A stretch of DNA of 64,000 nucleotides from Diacronema lutheri (GCA_019448385.1 JAGTXO010000062.1:124001-188000), one strand, 5' to 3'; shown: positions 39,280 to 49,715, counted from the first letter of the stretch. Program-made: numbers and translations. The notes: generated from the sequence alone by a model not told the origin.

Positions 39280-40500
39280 CTAGACGCTCCGTCCAAAGAA
39301 GCTCCACGCCGCCGAGCTCGAGCCATCCGCAGCGACCTCCGCCTGGACTGGGCAGTCCGCCTGAAGGACCTTTTCGATGTGGCACCGGCAAATCGGGCAG
39401 CGGTGCTCGCCGCGCTGCCGTAAAACCAAGAGGTGAATCGCGCAGTCGTGGCAAGTGCTCGTATGGCCGCACGGCAGGATGAGCGCGCCCGACGGGCGCG
39501 AGAGGCAGATCGAGCAGTCGGGCAGGTCCTTTGGGTCCTTGCGGAACGCGATCGAAGCCTTCAGCGCGCCGGGCGGCTGGCGCTTGCCGTCCTTGCCCTT
39601 CGCGAGCGCGAGCACGTACTCGTGCTGGCGTGCGTAGTATTTGGCGACGCGGCGGGTCGATAAGATCTTGTTGCCCACCATCTTGGGAGTGCTCGAAAAG
39701 CCAAGCGACGCAAGCAGCCCGCGCGCGAGCTGGGCGTTCGCCTCGTCCGCGATCAGCTCAACCTGGTCGATGAAATAAACCGGCGAGAGGAAGCGCATGT
39801 TGCACCAGCTGCAGCGGCGCGCATGCCGGTGGGGCACCGCGCGCGGCGCACATTGACTCGATGGCGCACGTGCGCACGGCGAGCGCGCGCCGCGGGCGGA
39901 CGCGCGCGCCGCTCTGCGCCGCGCGCCGCGGCGGCGCGATGGCGCACACCGCTTGTGCCTGAGGTTTTGGAAGATGTCGGCGGGCGCGAGCGAGATAGAG
40001 TTGGAGCAGAGGAGCGGGCCCGTGCCCGTTGCAATGTGCTCCTTCGTGAGCACGTTGTCAATTGATTGGAAGATCTCGCGCTTGAGCGCGAGGTCCTCGG
40101 GCACGGCCTCGAGGACGAGATCGACGAGCACCGCCGCGTCGAGCGACTCAGACATCTCGATCCGCTCAATGGCGTTCTCAATCATCGCGGGCGTGACGAG
40201 GTCATCGGACTGCAGCTCGACAAGCGATGCGCGCACCGCCGCGAGCGCGCGCTCGCGCGTGAAGTCGCTCCTGTCGTACAGCACGATCTTCGCGCTGCCG
40301 CGGAGCGCGAGCTGCCCAACGATCAGCTGCCCCATGCGGCCCGCCCCGATCACCAGCACGGTCGCGCCCGGTCCGACAGGTTCGACGAAGGGTGCGAGCT
40401 CTGCATCCTCCACCGCCGCGGGTTCCGCGTCCTCCGGGTCCGCCGCCGCCGGGCTCTCACTCACGTCGCGAGTGGCCCCCCACACCCGGAAGTTCACCAT
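39280..40500 (-). CDS. 3-hydroxyacyl-CoA dehydrogenase NAD-binding domain fused to a C-terminal RING finger
   Basis: Two exons (40500-39950, 39808-39280) give 359 residues. An acidic leader (AAADPEDAEPAAVEDAELAP) precedes a Rossmann domain of the 3HCDH family: VLVIGAGRMGQLIVGQLALR, VLYDRSDFTRERALAAVRAS, DLVLEAVPEDLALKREIFQS, LLCSNSISLAPADIFQNL and, after the intron, MRFLSPVYFIDQVELIAD. The usual C-terminal 3HCDH helical domain is reduced to about 50 residues. It is replaced by a C3HC4 RING: CSICLSRPSGALILPCGHTS, TCHDCAIHLL and HRCPICRCHIEKV. RING fingers typically act as E3 ubiquitin ligases. Whether the dehydrogenase half is active or only senses NAD or acyl-CoA is unknown. The join KRWCNMRFLSP fits the family well. 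Confidence 0.88.
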   Translation of the reverse strand: MVNFRVWGATRDVSESPAAADPEDAEPAAVEDAELAPFVEPVGPGATVLVIGAGRMGQLIVGQLALRGSAKIVLYDRSDFTRERALAAVRASLVELQSDDLVTPAMIENAIERIEMSESLDAAVLVDLVLEAVPEDLALKREIFQSIDNVLTKEHIATGTGPLLCSNSISLAPADIFQNLRHKRCAPSRRRGARRRAARASARGARSPCARAPSSQCAPRAVPHRHARRCSWCNMRFLSPVYFIDQVELIADEANAQLARGLLASLGFSSTPKMVGNKILSTRRVAKYYARQHEYVLALAKGKDGKRQPPGALKASIAFRKDPKDLPDCSICLSRPSGALILPCGHTSTCHDCAIHLLVLRQRGEHRCPICRCHIEKVLQADCPVQAEVAADGSSSAAWSFFGRSV

Positions 40501-40558
40501 CCTGTATGAAATATGCCTCGCTGCGCACTTCCTGACCCCATCTGTTGACCCGTCGGAA

Positions 40559-40677
40559 AGCGTCGTTAGTATGAAATGGATACACCGGATACCCATATTT
40601 ATACTAACGACGCTTACAGGCGGGTCAGCAGGAGGGGCGCGCACGGGGCCGAGGCTGGACAAACGGAGCGAGCGAAA
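40559..40677 (+). repeat. Second, identical copy of the 74-bp element, with a 13-bp stem at its left end
   Basis: Bases 40604-40677 are identical to 22955-23028. Just upstream, agcgtcgttagta (40559-40571) is the exact inverse of tactaacgacgct (40602-40614), giving a 13-bp stem with a 30-nt loop. No perfect flanking duplication is seen here; tattta-type sequence occurs on both sides. It sits in the 288-nt divergent gap between the 3HCDH-RING and SLC35-like genes. Confidence 0.8.
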
Positions 40678-40788
40678 GGGCGCACGCAAGTATTTATTGA
40701 AATACACGCACAACGGCATGATCATGAGCAAAGCCACCGCTCTGAACCAGATGCGCGCGCCGCCATCGTGACGAGCCTCGCCGCCGCG

Positions 40789-42312
40789 ATGCTCGACGCG
40801 CGGCGCGCGCTCGCGTCGGAGGACGCGTTCGACGGCGGCGCGTCGCTCGCGCTTGAGCGCGCCGTATCGGAGGATGGGCTCGATGCGGGCGACGCCCAGC
40901 CGCTCGTCGAGCCGCCGCACGGCGCTGGCGCGCCGCGCGCCGCGCTGCCGCCCGCCGTGTCGATCGCCATCTGCTCGGTGCTCGCGGCGGTCACGGCGCT
41001 CAAGAGCCTGCTGCAGGCGCACGCGGTCGAGCGCGCGAGTGGGCACTTGGCCTATTCCACCTTCTCGCTCACGCTCATCGTCGAGGGTGCCAAGCTCGTC
41101 CTCTCGGCGTTGCTCGCCGGCACGTTGCGCGAGCGCTCGTGGCCGTCCGTGCGCGAGCAGCTGCTGTACGCGGTGCCGGGCGCGCTCTACATGGTGGACA
41201 ACAACTTCGTCTTCGCCATCCTGCGGTACATCGATGCCGCCACCCTCGCCGTGCTGTGGAACGTCAAGATCATCTTCACCGCGGTTCTCCTGCGCCTTCT
41301 TCTCGCGCGCCGGCTCAACTGCCGGCAATGGATCGCGCTCGCACTGCTCACGGTCGGCGTGAGCGTGAGCAACTGGACGCGCCTCTGGCTCGCCCTCAGC
41401 CGCGGGCACTGCGCGGCGGCCGCCGCCGCAGCTGCCTCGGACGCGCCGAGCGCCGAGCGCGCCGGGTGCGCTGCGCACGGCGCGGGCACAGACTCCGCAG
41501 CCTACGCGGCGGGCGCGGTCATGACGCTCGCCGCATGCGCAATCGTCTCGCTCGCGAACGTTTTCGAGGAGAAGCTGCTCAAGGACCGGCACGAGACGCC
41601 GCTCCACTGCCAGAACGTGGTCTTGTATTCCTGGGGCGTCGCATTCAACGGCTGCGCGCTCGCCGCGCGCGGCGGCGCGCGCGCGGCGGCGCCCGACGGC
41701 GCGCCGCGCGCGAACCCGTTCCGCGGGCTCGATGGGTGGGCGGCGGCGATCATCGTCACGCAAGCCCTCTCCGGCATCCTCATCTCCGCCACGTTCAAGC
41801 ACGTGAGCAACGTGGCGGCGCTGTACTCGCACGCAATGTCGATGGTTGTCATCGCGGCGTGCACGCCCGCGAGCGCGAACGGGCCGTTCGTGCTGGGCAT
41901 GGGCATCGTCGTGCTCTCGCTCGTCGGGTTTTACGAGCAGGAGGTGCGCGCGGGCTTGGCGAGGGCGCGCGCGCAGTGCATCGAAGCGGACACGCCGCGC
42001 GCTGCTGCGCGAGCCGCCGCCGCCGCCAAGCGCGGCACGCCGTTCGGCACGGCGTCCGCGGCGCTCAGTCGCGTCACGCGCGTGACGGCAAGCGGGCCCA
42101 GCTTCGTGTACCGCGAGGTGGTGCACTCGTGCGCGGCGATGGGCAGCGGCGGTGGCGGCGGTGGCGGCGTTCGGGACGGCGGTGGCCGCGGCAACGGCGG
42201 CGGTCGGAACGGCACCATTGGCTGCGCGGACGATGGGGAAAGGCATTTCTCGGACGCTCCTGCTCTGGGCAACGCTGGCCGCAGTCGTCCCGCGGCTGAC
42301 GGTGATGAATGA
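40789..42312 (+). CDS. Nucleotide-sugar transporter (SLC35A-like)
   Basis: ATG 40789 gives 507 residues; an in-frame ATG at 40576 would read through the repeat element and is less likely. About ten membrane spans are seen. Family features: LLQAHAVERASGHLAYSTFS, GALYMVDNNFVFAILRYIDA, LAVLWNVKIIFTAVLLRLLL, QWIALALLTVGVSVSNW, SLANVFEEKLLKDRHETP, LSGILISATFKHVSNVAALY and SMVVIAACTP. The layout resembles the UDP-galactose/CMP-sialate transporter branch, which exchanges nucleotide sugars for NMP in the Golgi membrane. The substrate cannot be decided from sequence. The C-terminal ~90 residues are Gly/Arg-rich. One exon. It would supply glycan building blocks in the same compartments as the MRH-GH47 enzyme at the left of the window. 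Confidence 0.92.
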   Translation: MLDARRALASEDAFDGGASLALERAVSEDGLDAGDAQPLVEPPHGAGAPRAALPPAVSIAICSVLAAVTALKSLLQAHAVERASGHLAYSTFSLTLIVEGAKLVLSALLAGTLRERSWPSVREQLLYAVPGALYMVDNNFVFAILRYIDAATLAVLWNVKIIFTAVLLRLLLARRLNCRQWIALALLTVGVSVSNWTRLWLALSRGHCAAAAAAAASDAPSAERAGCAAHGAGTDSAAYAAGAVMTLAACAIVSLANVFEEKLLKDRHETPLHCQNVVLYSWGVAFNGCALAARGGARAAAPDGAPRANPFRGLDGWAAAIIVTQALSGILISATFKHVSNVAALYSHAMSMVVIAACTPASANGPFVLGMGIVVLSLVGFYEQEVRAGLARARAQCIEADTPRAAARAAAAAKRGTPFGTASAALSRVTRVTASGPSFVYREVVHSCAAMGSGGGGGGGVRDGGGRGNGGGRNGTIGCADDGERHFSDAPALGNAGRSRPAADGDE

Positions 42313-42989
42313 CACAGTCATTGACACGGACCCGGGACCATCTTCTCGGAAATCAGTGAAAAAAAATCTATATACGGCGCGGTCCGGGCTGGTCCGGCCA
42401 GTGTAAGGCTGAGAGTACGACCCGGGTCGTACAATCAAGGGTTAAAAGCCAGCCAATGAGCGCTCGAGGGGTCGGGGCGAGGCTTATGACGAGCCTAGGA
42501 CCGAGACACCCTCCTGACCGGCCGATTTGGAGTAGAATTCGGGGTCGAGCGGGCGCGGCGGACGGAGGGCCCGAGCCGGGCCGACGGAGGGTCCGACCCC
42601 GGAATGCGGGCGACCGGAAGGGCTTGGGTGATTTACGCCTAGTAGAATAGAATGGCGGATTCCGGGGGGGCTCGCAACTGGCATCGCGCAAGCTGAGGCC
42701 CCCTGACTGACCGGACCGCGCCGAGTGCGCGTGCACCCCGTGGAGGGCGCGGCCAGTCGGACACTCTTCGCGACTGAGCTCGCCGCGGCATACCGTGCGC
42801 TGCGCCGGCGCGCTACTTGCCGTTGGCCGAGCTGCGGGTGTTGCGCACCGCCGTGTTGCGCAGCCAGCGGCTGGATGCGCCGGTGGCCGGAACCTTGGCG
42901 CGCTTTGGCTAAGCGACCTCGGCCTGCACAGACTCGAACGCGTGCGTAAACTCGAGGCGTTGCAGGTGGCGAGCACGTGAGTTCGCGTA
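42313..42989. other. Gene-poor segment with an 18-nt perfect palindrome
   Basis: A perfect palindrome gtacgacccgggtcgtac lies at 42415-42432. The local base composition is lower in GC (aaaaaaatctatata at about 42360-42373). Minus-strand open frames continue from the decayed gene to the right but show no recognisable domain. Confidence 0.5.
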
Positions 42990-43086
42990 GGAGGTCTTGT
43001 ACTCGGTGGCCTGACTGTCGACCGACGAGAGCTTGGGCGAGTTCGGCGGCACGTTGGCTCACTTGGGCTCGGTGCGCGGCTCTGCC

Positions 43087-43119
<33 letters not shown>

Positions 43120-43952
43120 CTTCGGACTCGCTGCCCGGCTCTGCCTGTGCGGGCGCGATGCACTCGGACTCGATGCCCGGCTCTGCCTTCGTGGGCGCGG
43201 TCGCGGGCACGGGCGCGCCCTCGACCCCGTCGCGGTTGAAGACATCGAACTCGACGCACACGCCGTGGTCCTTGAAGTCGGTGGCCTCGCTGTCGTTCGC
43301 GTAAGCCTCGGGCGAACTCGCAACGAGCGACGACATCTCGGCGTGGAGCCAGCACATCTCATGCTGCACCGCGTGTTCAGGTTCTCGAGCGCTCCGTTGA
43401 AAGAGTCACTCTCACCGAGGCGCTCGCTGCACCACACCAGATAGCCATCGAGCTTGTGAGCGTGCTCGTGCGCCCGTGCGAGGTCCTTGGAGAGCGCGTC
43501 GGCGCGCGCGCACATGCCGTCGCATGACTTGGCCGGTGTCATGCTGTGCTTCCAAGGCCTGGTGCTCGGCGTTGAGCGTGTCGTGATCCTCGCGAACGAG
43601 CTGCAACCAGCTGCAGCAGCCGCGCGACGCCGCTGTCGCCGACGATGCGCTGGAGCATGTGGCCCATGAGGTGTGCGCGGCACGTGGCGAGCGCCACATT
43701 TTTGCGCAGCAGCGCGAGGATCCGGGCGCCGCGGACGAGCCGGCCCATGCACTTGAGCGCGTAGATTCGGCCGCACATGCACGCGCCGACGACCGAGTCG
43801 GCGGGCCCGCCGTCGAGCCAAAAGTTGGCCTCGGCCGCATCGCGGCGGCGGGCGACGCGCTGAAGGATGCGCACGCGGTAGTGCCGGTCGACGAGCAGCT
43901 CGTCGCCGAAGATCTCGTCGGGCAGCAGCTCGGAGACGTTCTGGGGGTACAT
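42990..43952 (-). pseudogene. Decayed coiled-coil protein gene, family unknown
   Basis: On the minus strand, protein-like sequence starts at an ATG near 43952 (MYPQNVSELLPDEIFGDEL) and continues LLVDRHYRVRILQRVARRRD, FWLDGGPADSVVGACMCG and ILALLRKNVALATCRAHLMG. Helical sequence (VREDHDTLNAEHQALEAQHD; LSKDLARAHEHAHKLDGYLV) and acidic sequence (SSPEAYANDSEATDFKDHGV) follow. These segments lie in different frames without convincing splice sites between them, so the gene looks broken in a few places. Its downstream end is repetitive (gcgggcgcgggc). I do not recognise the family; a mobile-element origin is possible given the neighbourhood. Confidence 0.5.
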
Positions 43953-44367
43953 GCTGTGCGAGCGTGCACGCGACGAGATCTCGTCGGGCGTGCCGTCCGT
44001 TCGTTCAGAGCAGAGCGCGTCGGACCGGCAGACAGACGATGCAGCGCGCGAAGGCACCTGCGGCGCGCGGCGTGGCCTCGCGTGCCGTCACGAAGCCGCC
44101 TGCGCGCACTGCGGAGGCGGCGAGCGCGACGAGGGCGGGCGCGGACGAGGTGCTGAGCGGCGTCACGTACGCGCCCTCGCTCGCCGAGCTCGACGCCGCG
44201 GCGCTGACGATGCGCGCGGCGTACCACACCGACCGCCCCTGAGACGATGCGCGGCGCCCGCGGAGGACTGGTCCGTTGGCGCGCAAACCGTGGGCGAAAG
44301 GGCGCGAAGCCAACGGCCGTCCGCGCACGTTCAAACGCGCGCATACGGGTGGCATCCTCCCACCTTC

Positions 44368-45241
44368 GGCGCCGCTTTCTAAAAGGGTGTAGGGTGTAGG
44401 GTGTAGGATGCAAAACAAGCCCTCCCCACATTTGGGCCCGACGTCATTCCTTCTTCGAAGCCGTGACGTTACTCACATACGAGTACCTTTACTTAGTGTA
44501 GGATGTATCTATTCTCTAGGTATTTGCATAGTGTAGGGTGTAGGATAAGTACGGTTACGAAAGTCCCATAGGGGGGAGAAGGAATGACGCTGTGACGAAA
44601 GAAGGAATGACGTCGGGCCCAAATGTGGGGAGGGCTTGTTTTGCATCCTACACCCTACACCCTACACCCTTTTAGAAAAGCGGCGGCGCCTCAGAGCATG
44701 GCGGCTCGACAGCATGGCGCCTCGACAGCATGGCGTCGTCCAGCGTGGCGTCCAGGATGGCGACTGCGCCCGGGCCGTGACGCCGCGACGTCGTTCGGCT
44801 GCGTCACGGAGGAGCGCCATCCGTGCGCCACGGAGGAGCGGCAGGACCACGACGCGGCGTGACGCTGGACGACGCCATGCTGTATAGGCGCCATGCTGTC
44901 GAGCCGCCATGCTCTGAGGCGCCGCCGCTTTTCAAAAGGGTGTAGGGTGTAGGGTGTAGGATGCAAAACAAGCCCTCCCCACATCTGGGCCCGACGTCAT
45001 TCCTTCTTTCGTCACAGCGTCATTCCTTCACTCCCTGTAGGACTTTCGTAACCGTACTTATCCTACACCCTACACTATGCAAATACTTAGAGAATAGATA
45101 CATCCTACACTAAGTAAAAGTACTCGTATGTGAGTAACGTCACGGCTTCGAAGAAGGAATGACGTCGGGCCCAAATGTGGGGAGGGCTTGTTTTGCATCC
45201 TACACCCTACACCCTACACCCTTTTAGAAAGCGGCGGCGCC
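44368..45241. mobile_element. Nested foldback element: two inverted ~310-bp TIR elements in an ~870-bp hairpin
   Basis: The left arm (about 44368-44745) and right arm (about 44855-45241) are near-identical inverted copies. Each arm contains an element of about 310 nt with its own ~80-nt terminal inverted repeats, ending in three TGTAGGG units and followed by gcaaaacaagccctccccac. The element interior (agtgtaggatgtatctattc and related lines) is AT-rich compared with the window. Between the elements lies a second, GC-rich inverted repeat (catggcggctcgacagcatg). The sequence gcggcggcgcctcagagcat follows both elements in the same orientation. No transposase is present, so the element looks non-autonomous. 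Confidence 0.88.
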
Positions 45242-45335
45242 TCAGAGCATGGCGCCCGCCCGCTCGAGCCGGACCTCCGCGCAGCCGGACTCGCCCCGCC
45301 CCGGGCTGCTCTGGCTGGGCGACGTCGTGCGCGCC

Positions 45336-45623
45336 TCAGAACGCCGCGCTCGCCACGCGCACGTAGCCCTCGTCCGGGTCCGGCTCGGGCGCCGCGTCGC
45401 GCACCGAGCGCGACGCGGCCTCGACGCCCGGCGTTTCGGCACGCGAGGCGACGGATGCCTCGTCCGGCCGGCCCCACGGCAGCTGCAGCTCGAGCTGGCG
45501 CTGGATGATGCGCGGCGTCGCCACGCGCCCGTGCTGCACCTCGCGACGTCGCGCGCGCACGTAGAGCACGATCGCCACCGAGCCGCTGAGGCCCATCATC
45601 GCGCCGAGCAGCACCGAGATTGT
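45336..45623 (-). CDS. Orphan last exon of a single-pass membrane protein
   Basis: The minus-strand frame from about 45623 to the stop at 45336 reads NETTISVLLGAMMGLSGSVA then IVLYVRARRREVQHGRVATP, a clear membrane span with basic cytoplasmic flank, and ends DPDEGYVRVASAAF. An acceptor-like AAGCAG precedes it. The upstream exons are not identified: the open frame continues to 45914 without protein-like sequence and would overlap the helicase-like region. It may be a fragment cut off by the rearranged sequence to the right. Identity unknown. Confidence 0.5.
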   Translation of the reverse strand, partial: TISVLLGAMMGLSGSVAIVLYVRARRREVQHGRVATPRIIQRQLELQLPWGRPDEASVASRAETPGVEAASRSVRDAAPEPDPDEGYVRVASAAF

Positions 45624-45810
45624 GGTCTCATTGTCTGCTTGGGCGCGAACGGAAAACGCGCGAAGGGTGGCGACGAAGATCGTTGGGTTGGGTTGGGCCA
45701 CCGGCTCCCGAGGATTGCTTGTGGCGCTCGACTGACCGTTGGCCCAGCTTTTTTTTTTCTCGAACCTACTGTGGAGCCGCCTGCAGCGTGATCTCCCGCG
45801 CACAACGACC

Positions 45811-48170
45811 ATGGCCGCCATCGACCTGCGCGCCTTCGACGCGGCGCTCGTCAACTGCGAGATCGTGAGCACGCGGCCGGTCAAGCCGAGCGAGCAGGCG
45901 CGCACGGTCGACAAGCTGAGCTACGGGCCGTCGCGCCGCGCGCTCGCCTTCGTCTCGCCGCCCTGCGTCGTCGACTGGCCCGAGCTCACGGGCGACGGCA
46001 ACTTTGGCACCATGTACGGGCCGACGGACGTCGACAAGGCGGCGTACACGGCCGGCGTGACCGACAAGGAGCTGCCGATTGAAGGCGCGCCGCTCGCGCA
46101 GATGGACGCCTACTTTGGCGCCCTGCGCGCCATCGACGATCAGCGCGTCGAGACGGTGCACGCGCGCCAGAAAGAGCTGCTCAACACGCGCGGCCTCTCG
46201 AAGGAGGAGGTGCGCGGCAAGCTCTCGCCCGCCGTCAAGCCCAAGTACGAGGACGACACGCTCGCGCACACGCGGCTGAACATGTCGACGCGCACGTTCA
46301 CGTGGGCGGGCTCCGAGCGCGTCGTGCCGCTCGTCGACGCGCGGCGCGAACCGGTCGACGAGATCCGGCACAGGACGTCTGCGCCATCGCCACGCAGCTC
46401 GACCGCGTCTACACGGGGCTCACGGGCTCGATGTTTGGCACCAAGTGGAACGTGTGCGGGGTCATGCTCCTGAAGCGCGCCGAGCAGCGGCCGCAGCCCG
46501 GCTCGGACGCCTTCGCCTCGTACGGCGTGCCCGCCTGGGCCGACACGTTCGACTCCACGGGGCTGTACGTGCCCGACGAGCGCGAGCGCGCGGCGGCGCT
46601 CGCGGCGGTGGCCGGTCTGCGCACGGCGCGCGCGCCGGCCGGGCCGGGCGGGCGCGAGCTCGCGCGCGCGCAGGGCTACCATCGCGCCGAGCGGGCTGCG
46701 AGCGCGGCGGCGGCGCGCGCGGCGATGGCCGAGGGCGGCCAGCAGTGCGCGCTCCACGGCGCGGTCGTCAAATCGGCGCTGCGCGGCGTGGGCAATCGGC
46801 TGCATCTTTGCGACGCGCCGGGCGGAACGGGCAAGACGTTCGTCGAGCGCGCCATTATCGCCGCCGTGCGCGCGGATGGGCACGCGGTCGTCGTGGGCGC
46901 GTCCTCGGGCGTCGCCGCCACGCTGCTGCCCGACGGCCGCACCTTCCACTTGACCTTCAAGGTGCCCGGCGGTGCCGACTCCGACGGGCAAGCCGTTCAA
47001 TGGCGTGCCGCGCTCCGAGCGCGGGCGCTCCCTGGCCGCCGCGGCGGCTGGTCGTGTGGGACGAGGCGCCGATGCAGACGCGGTGCCACCTCGACTCGCC
47101 TGATCGGTGTTTGCGCGACGTGACGGGCGTCGACGAGCGCTTCGGCGGCGAGACGCTGCTGCTCGCCGGCGACTTTCGCCAGTGCTTGCCGGTGGTGCGG
47201 CGCGGCTCGCGCGCGCAGATCGTGCGCTCCTGCCTCAAGTACTCGGCGCCGTGGCAGCACGATCGGCAGCACGCCTTGGTCGAGAACGTTCGCGCCTCGA
47301 GCGCGGCGCGCGACACGGGCGACGCGCTCGGCGCGGGCGAGTGGGCGGAGCTGCTGCGCAGCCCCGGCGACGGCGCCGTTCCCGCGGCGGTGCCGGCGGC
47401 CGGGGCCATGCCCGGCGCATTCCCGCTCGATCCCGTGCAGCTGCCCGAGGCCGTCGGCGGCGTCCCCATCCGCGTGGGCTCGGCATACCCGACGGAGCTC
47501 GTGACGACTTTGTCCACGGCGCGACGTGTTGGACCGACGACGGCTCGCTGTGCGACCGCGCGGTGCTCTGCGCCAAGCAGACGGACGTGGCGCGGATCAA
47601 CTGGCTGGCGATCGGCCGCTTCCCGGGCGCGGCGGCGAGGTGCGCGTCGGCGGACGAGCTGGCGCGACGACGGGGCGGGCAAGCAGATTGCGCTGGCGTC
47701 GGTCGAATTCCTCGACTCGCTCGAGCACGCGCAGATGCCGCACCGCGTCCTCGACCTGAAGCCCGGGATGGTGGTGATGCTGCCGCGCAACCTCTCGCCC
47801 GGCGAGGGGCTGTGCGGCGGCACGCGGCTGATCGTGCGCGGCGTGCGCGCCGGCGGCCGGCTGCTCGAGTGCGCACGCCCCGGCGCGGCCGCCGGGCGCG
47901 ACAGCACCGTGCTCGTCGCGCGTGTCGACCACCACTCGCCCGACGACGGCACGTTCGCGCTTGTGCGGATGCGCCGCCAGTTCCCCGGTGCGGCCGGCGT
48001 AACGAGGCGCAGGGGCAAGCGCTCGGGTGCGCGGGCGTGTGGCTCGCCGAGCCGTGCTTCACGCACGGCCAGCTCCACGTGGCCGCTTCGCGCGTCGGGC
48101 ACACGTCGCGCGTCCGCTTTGCGCTCGGCGCGGACCTCGTGACGCGCAGCGTCGTCTTCAAAGAGGTGCT
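45811..48170 (+). mobile_element. Broken PIF1/Helitron-type helicase with an upstream unidentified domain
   Basis: The leading part (from MAAIDLRAFDAALVNCEIVS to about KWNVCGVMLLKRA) is about 230 residues of unidentified globular sequence; a single-strand DNA-binding role is only a guess. The helicase part follows, with Walker A LCDAPGGTGKTFVERA, VVVGASSGVAATLLPDGRTF, Walker B VVWDEAPMQ, LLLAGDFRQCLPVV, MPHRVLDLKPGMVVMLPRNL, LCGGTRLIVRGV and AQGQALGCAGVWLAEPCFTH-GQLHVAASRV near the end. This order matches PIF1-family helicases carried by Helitrons and related large elements. Coding sequence is spread over several frames with about four or five breaks, so it looks dead. No Rep nuclease was found. 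Confidence 0.75.
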
Positions 48171-49715
48171 CCGCGCGGTCAGCGGTGGCGAGGCGGCGGC
48201 GGCGGCGCTCGCCGCGGCCGCCGTCGCCGCCGCGCGCGAATGCGCGGCGGCGGCGCGCGGTGGCGGCGGGCGCGGACGGCGCGCGCGGCGCCGGCGGCGG
48301 GCGGCGCGCTGGCGGCGGGCGCGCCGCCGGCGCGCGGTGCTGGCCAGCACCCGCCGGCGCGACGCCCGCCGCGCCGCTCGCGCCGACGCGCAGCCGTCGG
48401 GTGCTCGCCAGCACCGCGCGCCGCGCGACCGGCCCGCGTACCTGCGCGCCCTTCTAGGGCGCGCAGGGCGGCGCCAATGCGGCCGGCGCGCAGGGGCCTC
48501 ACGCTGGCGCGCTGCCCGCCGCCGCGTGGGTCGCCGCTGCGCGCGTGCCGTCGGCGCTGCCGCCGCCCGGCGTCGCGCTCGCGCCGCAGCCGCAGCCGCC
48601 GCCGCCGCCGTCGCCGCCGCCTGCCGCCTGCCGGCAAGCTGGGCAAGTGCGCAGCGGCGGCGACGGCGGTGCGCGACCCGGCGAGCAGGCGGCGCGCCGC
48701 CGAGCCGGGGGCGGGCTCCGTGGGCGACGAGGCTCGCCCGCCACTCGCACTACTCGCGCGCCAAGTGCGCACAACGCGCCCCCCCCCCCCCCCCCCCCCA
48801 CCCCACCCCCCGATGAATTTAATGCTCATACCATGGCGTCGCGCCACGGCAGTACGCCCGTGGCCCCGGCGGCCAGCCTCGCGCCGCTACGCCGTGTCGT
48901 CGCGGCCGGCGCACACAGCGAACTGTGTTTCCGCGGCACATGCCCGGCTGCTCGCGCGCTGCAAGCTTGCCGAACTGCTCGCGCTGGAATGGCGCGTTGC
49001 GGGCGTGCCCGCGCACCGCGCGTGTGCCATGCGCGTTCCGGGAGCGCCGCGCCGCGCGCCAAAGCGGCGCGCGGCGGACGTGCGGCCTCGGGCCGAAGAG
49101 GGGCCGGCGCGACCGGCCGCGAGGCGGGCGCAGACGCTCGGCGTGCCGGTCGATGCGTCGTCCAAATCCGCGTCGGGCGGATGCGCGCCTGGGCCGGCGC
49201 TGCGTGCAGTCGGCGGGGCCCGGCCACGCGCTCGGGCGTAACGTTCGCGCCTGTTCGGCCGAGGCGCACTCGCCGTCCCCTCGCGCCGGCAACGTGCGTG
49301 CGGGCCAGCACGCAGGCAGCGTACGATGCCACGGCAGCGGCGAGCGCGTCCCCGCCGGTGTGCCGCTCGGCGCCCCGTCACGCGCAACGTGCGCGCCGCC
49401 CGCTGCATGCGCACGCATACGCGCGCTGGCAGCGTGCGCAAAATTGCCCGGGCAAGATCGTCCCGCGCTCGCGCCGCCGACGCATCATTCCATGTGTCCG
49501 TTTCGGCATCTGCCACCATCCACCAGCCCTCGAAAGCCGGCTTGCGCGTGGGCGCCCGTCCGGTGCGAGAAGCGGCTCGCGTCCTCGCGCGGGGCGCCTC
49601 CGCGCCAGGCGCCCGGCGCGCGCTCGTCTTGCCGCGCCACCACGCTGATCTGCGCCCAACCCTCGCTCGCCAATTCCCCCGTCGTCCCTGCTGCGCAGCC
49701 CGCAACAGCGCGCGC
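48171..49715. other. Low-complexity region between helicase remnant and protease gene
   Basis: 48180-48780 is Arg/Ala-coding GC repeat sequence ending in a poly-C run (about 48778-48800). A plus-strand frame around 48900-49240 (VSAAHARLLARCKLAELLAL) looks protein-like and may be part of another decayed gene. Nothing is assigned. Confidence 0.4.

Noticed and set aside
40576-40788. N-terminal extension of the nucleotide-sugar transporter from ATG 40576
   Set aside because: The extension would be encoded by the repeated 74-bp element and has no membrane or targeting features; ATG 40789 fits better.
44378-45235. Interstitial telomere
   Set aside because: The unit is TGTAGGG, occurs only three times per terminal repeat, and is part of a defined inverted-repeat element rather than a long telomeric run.
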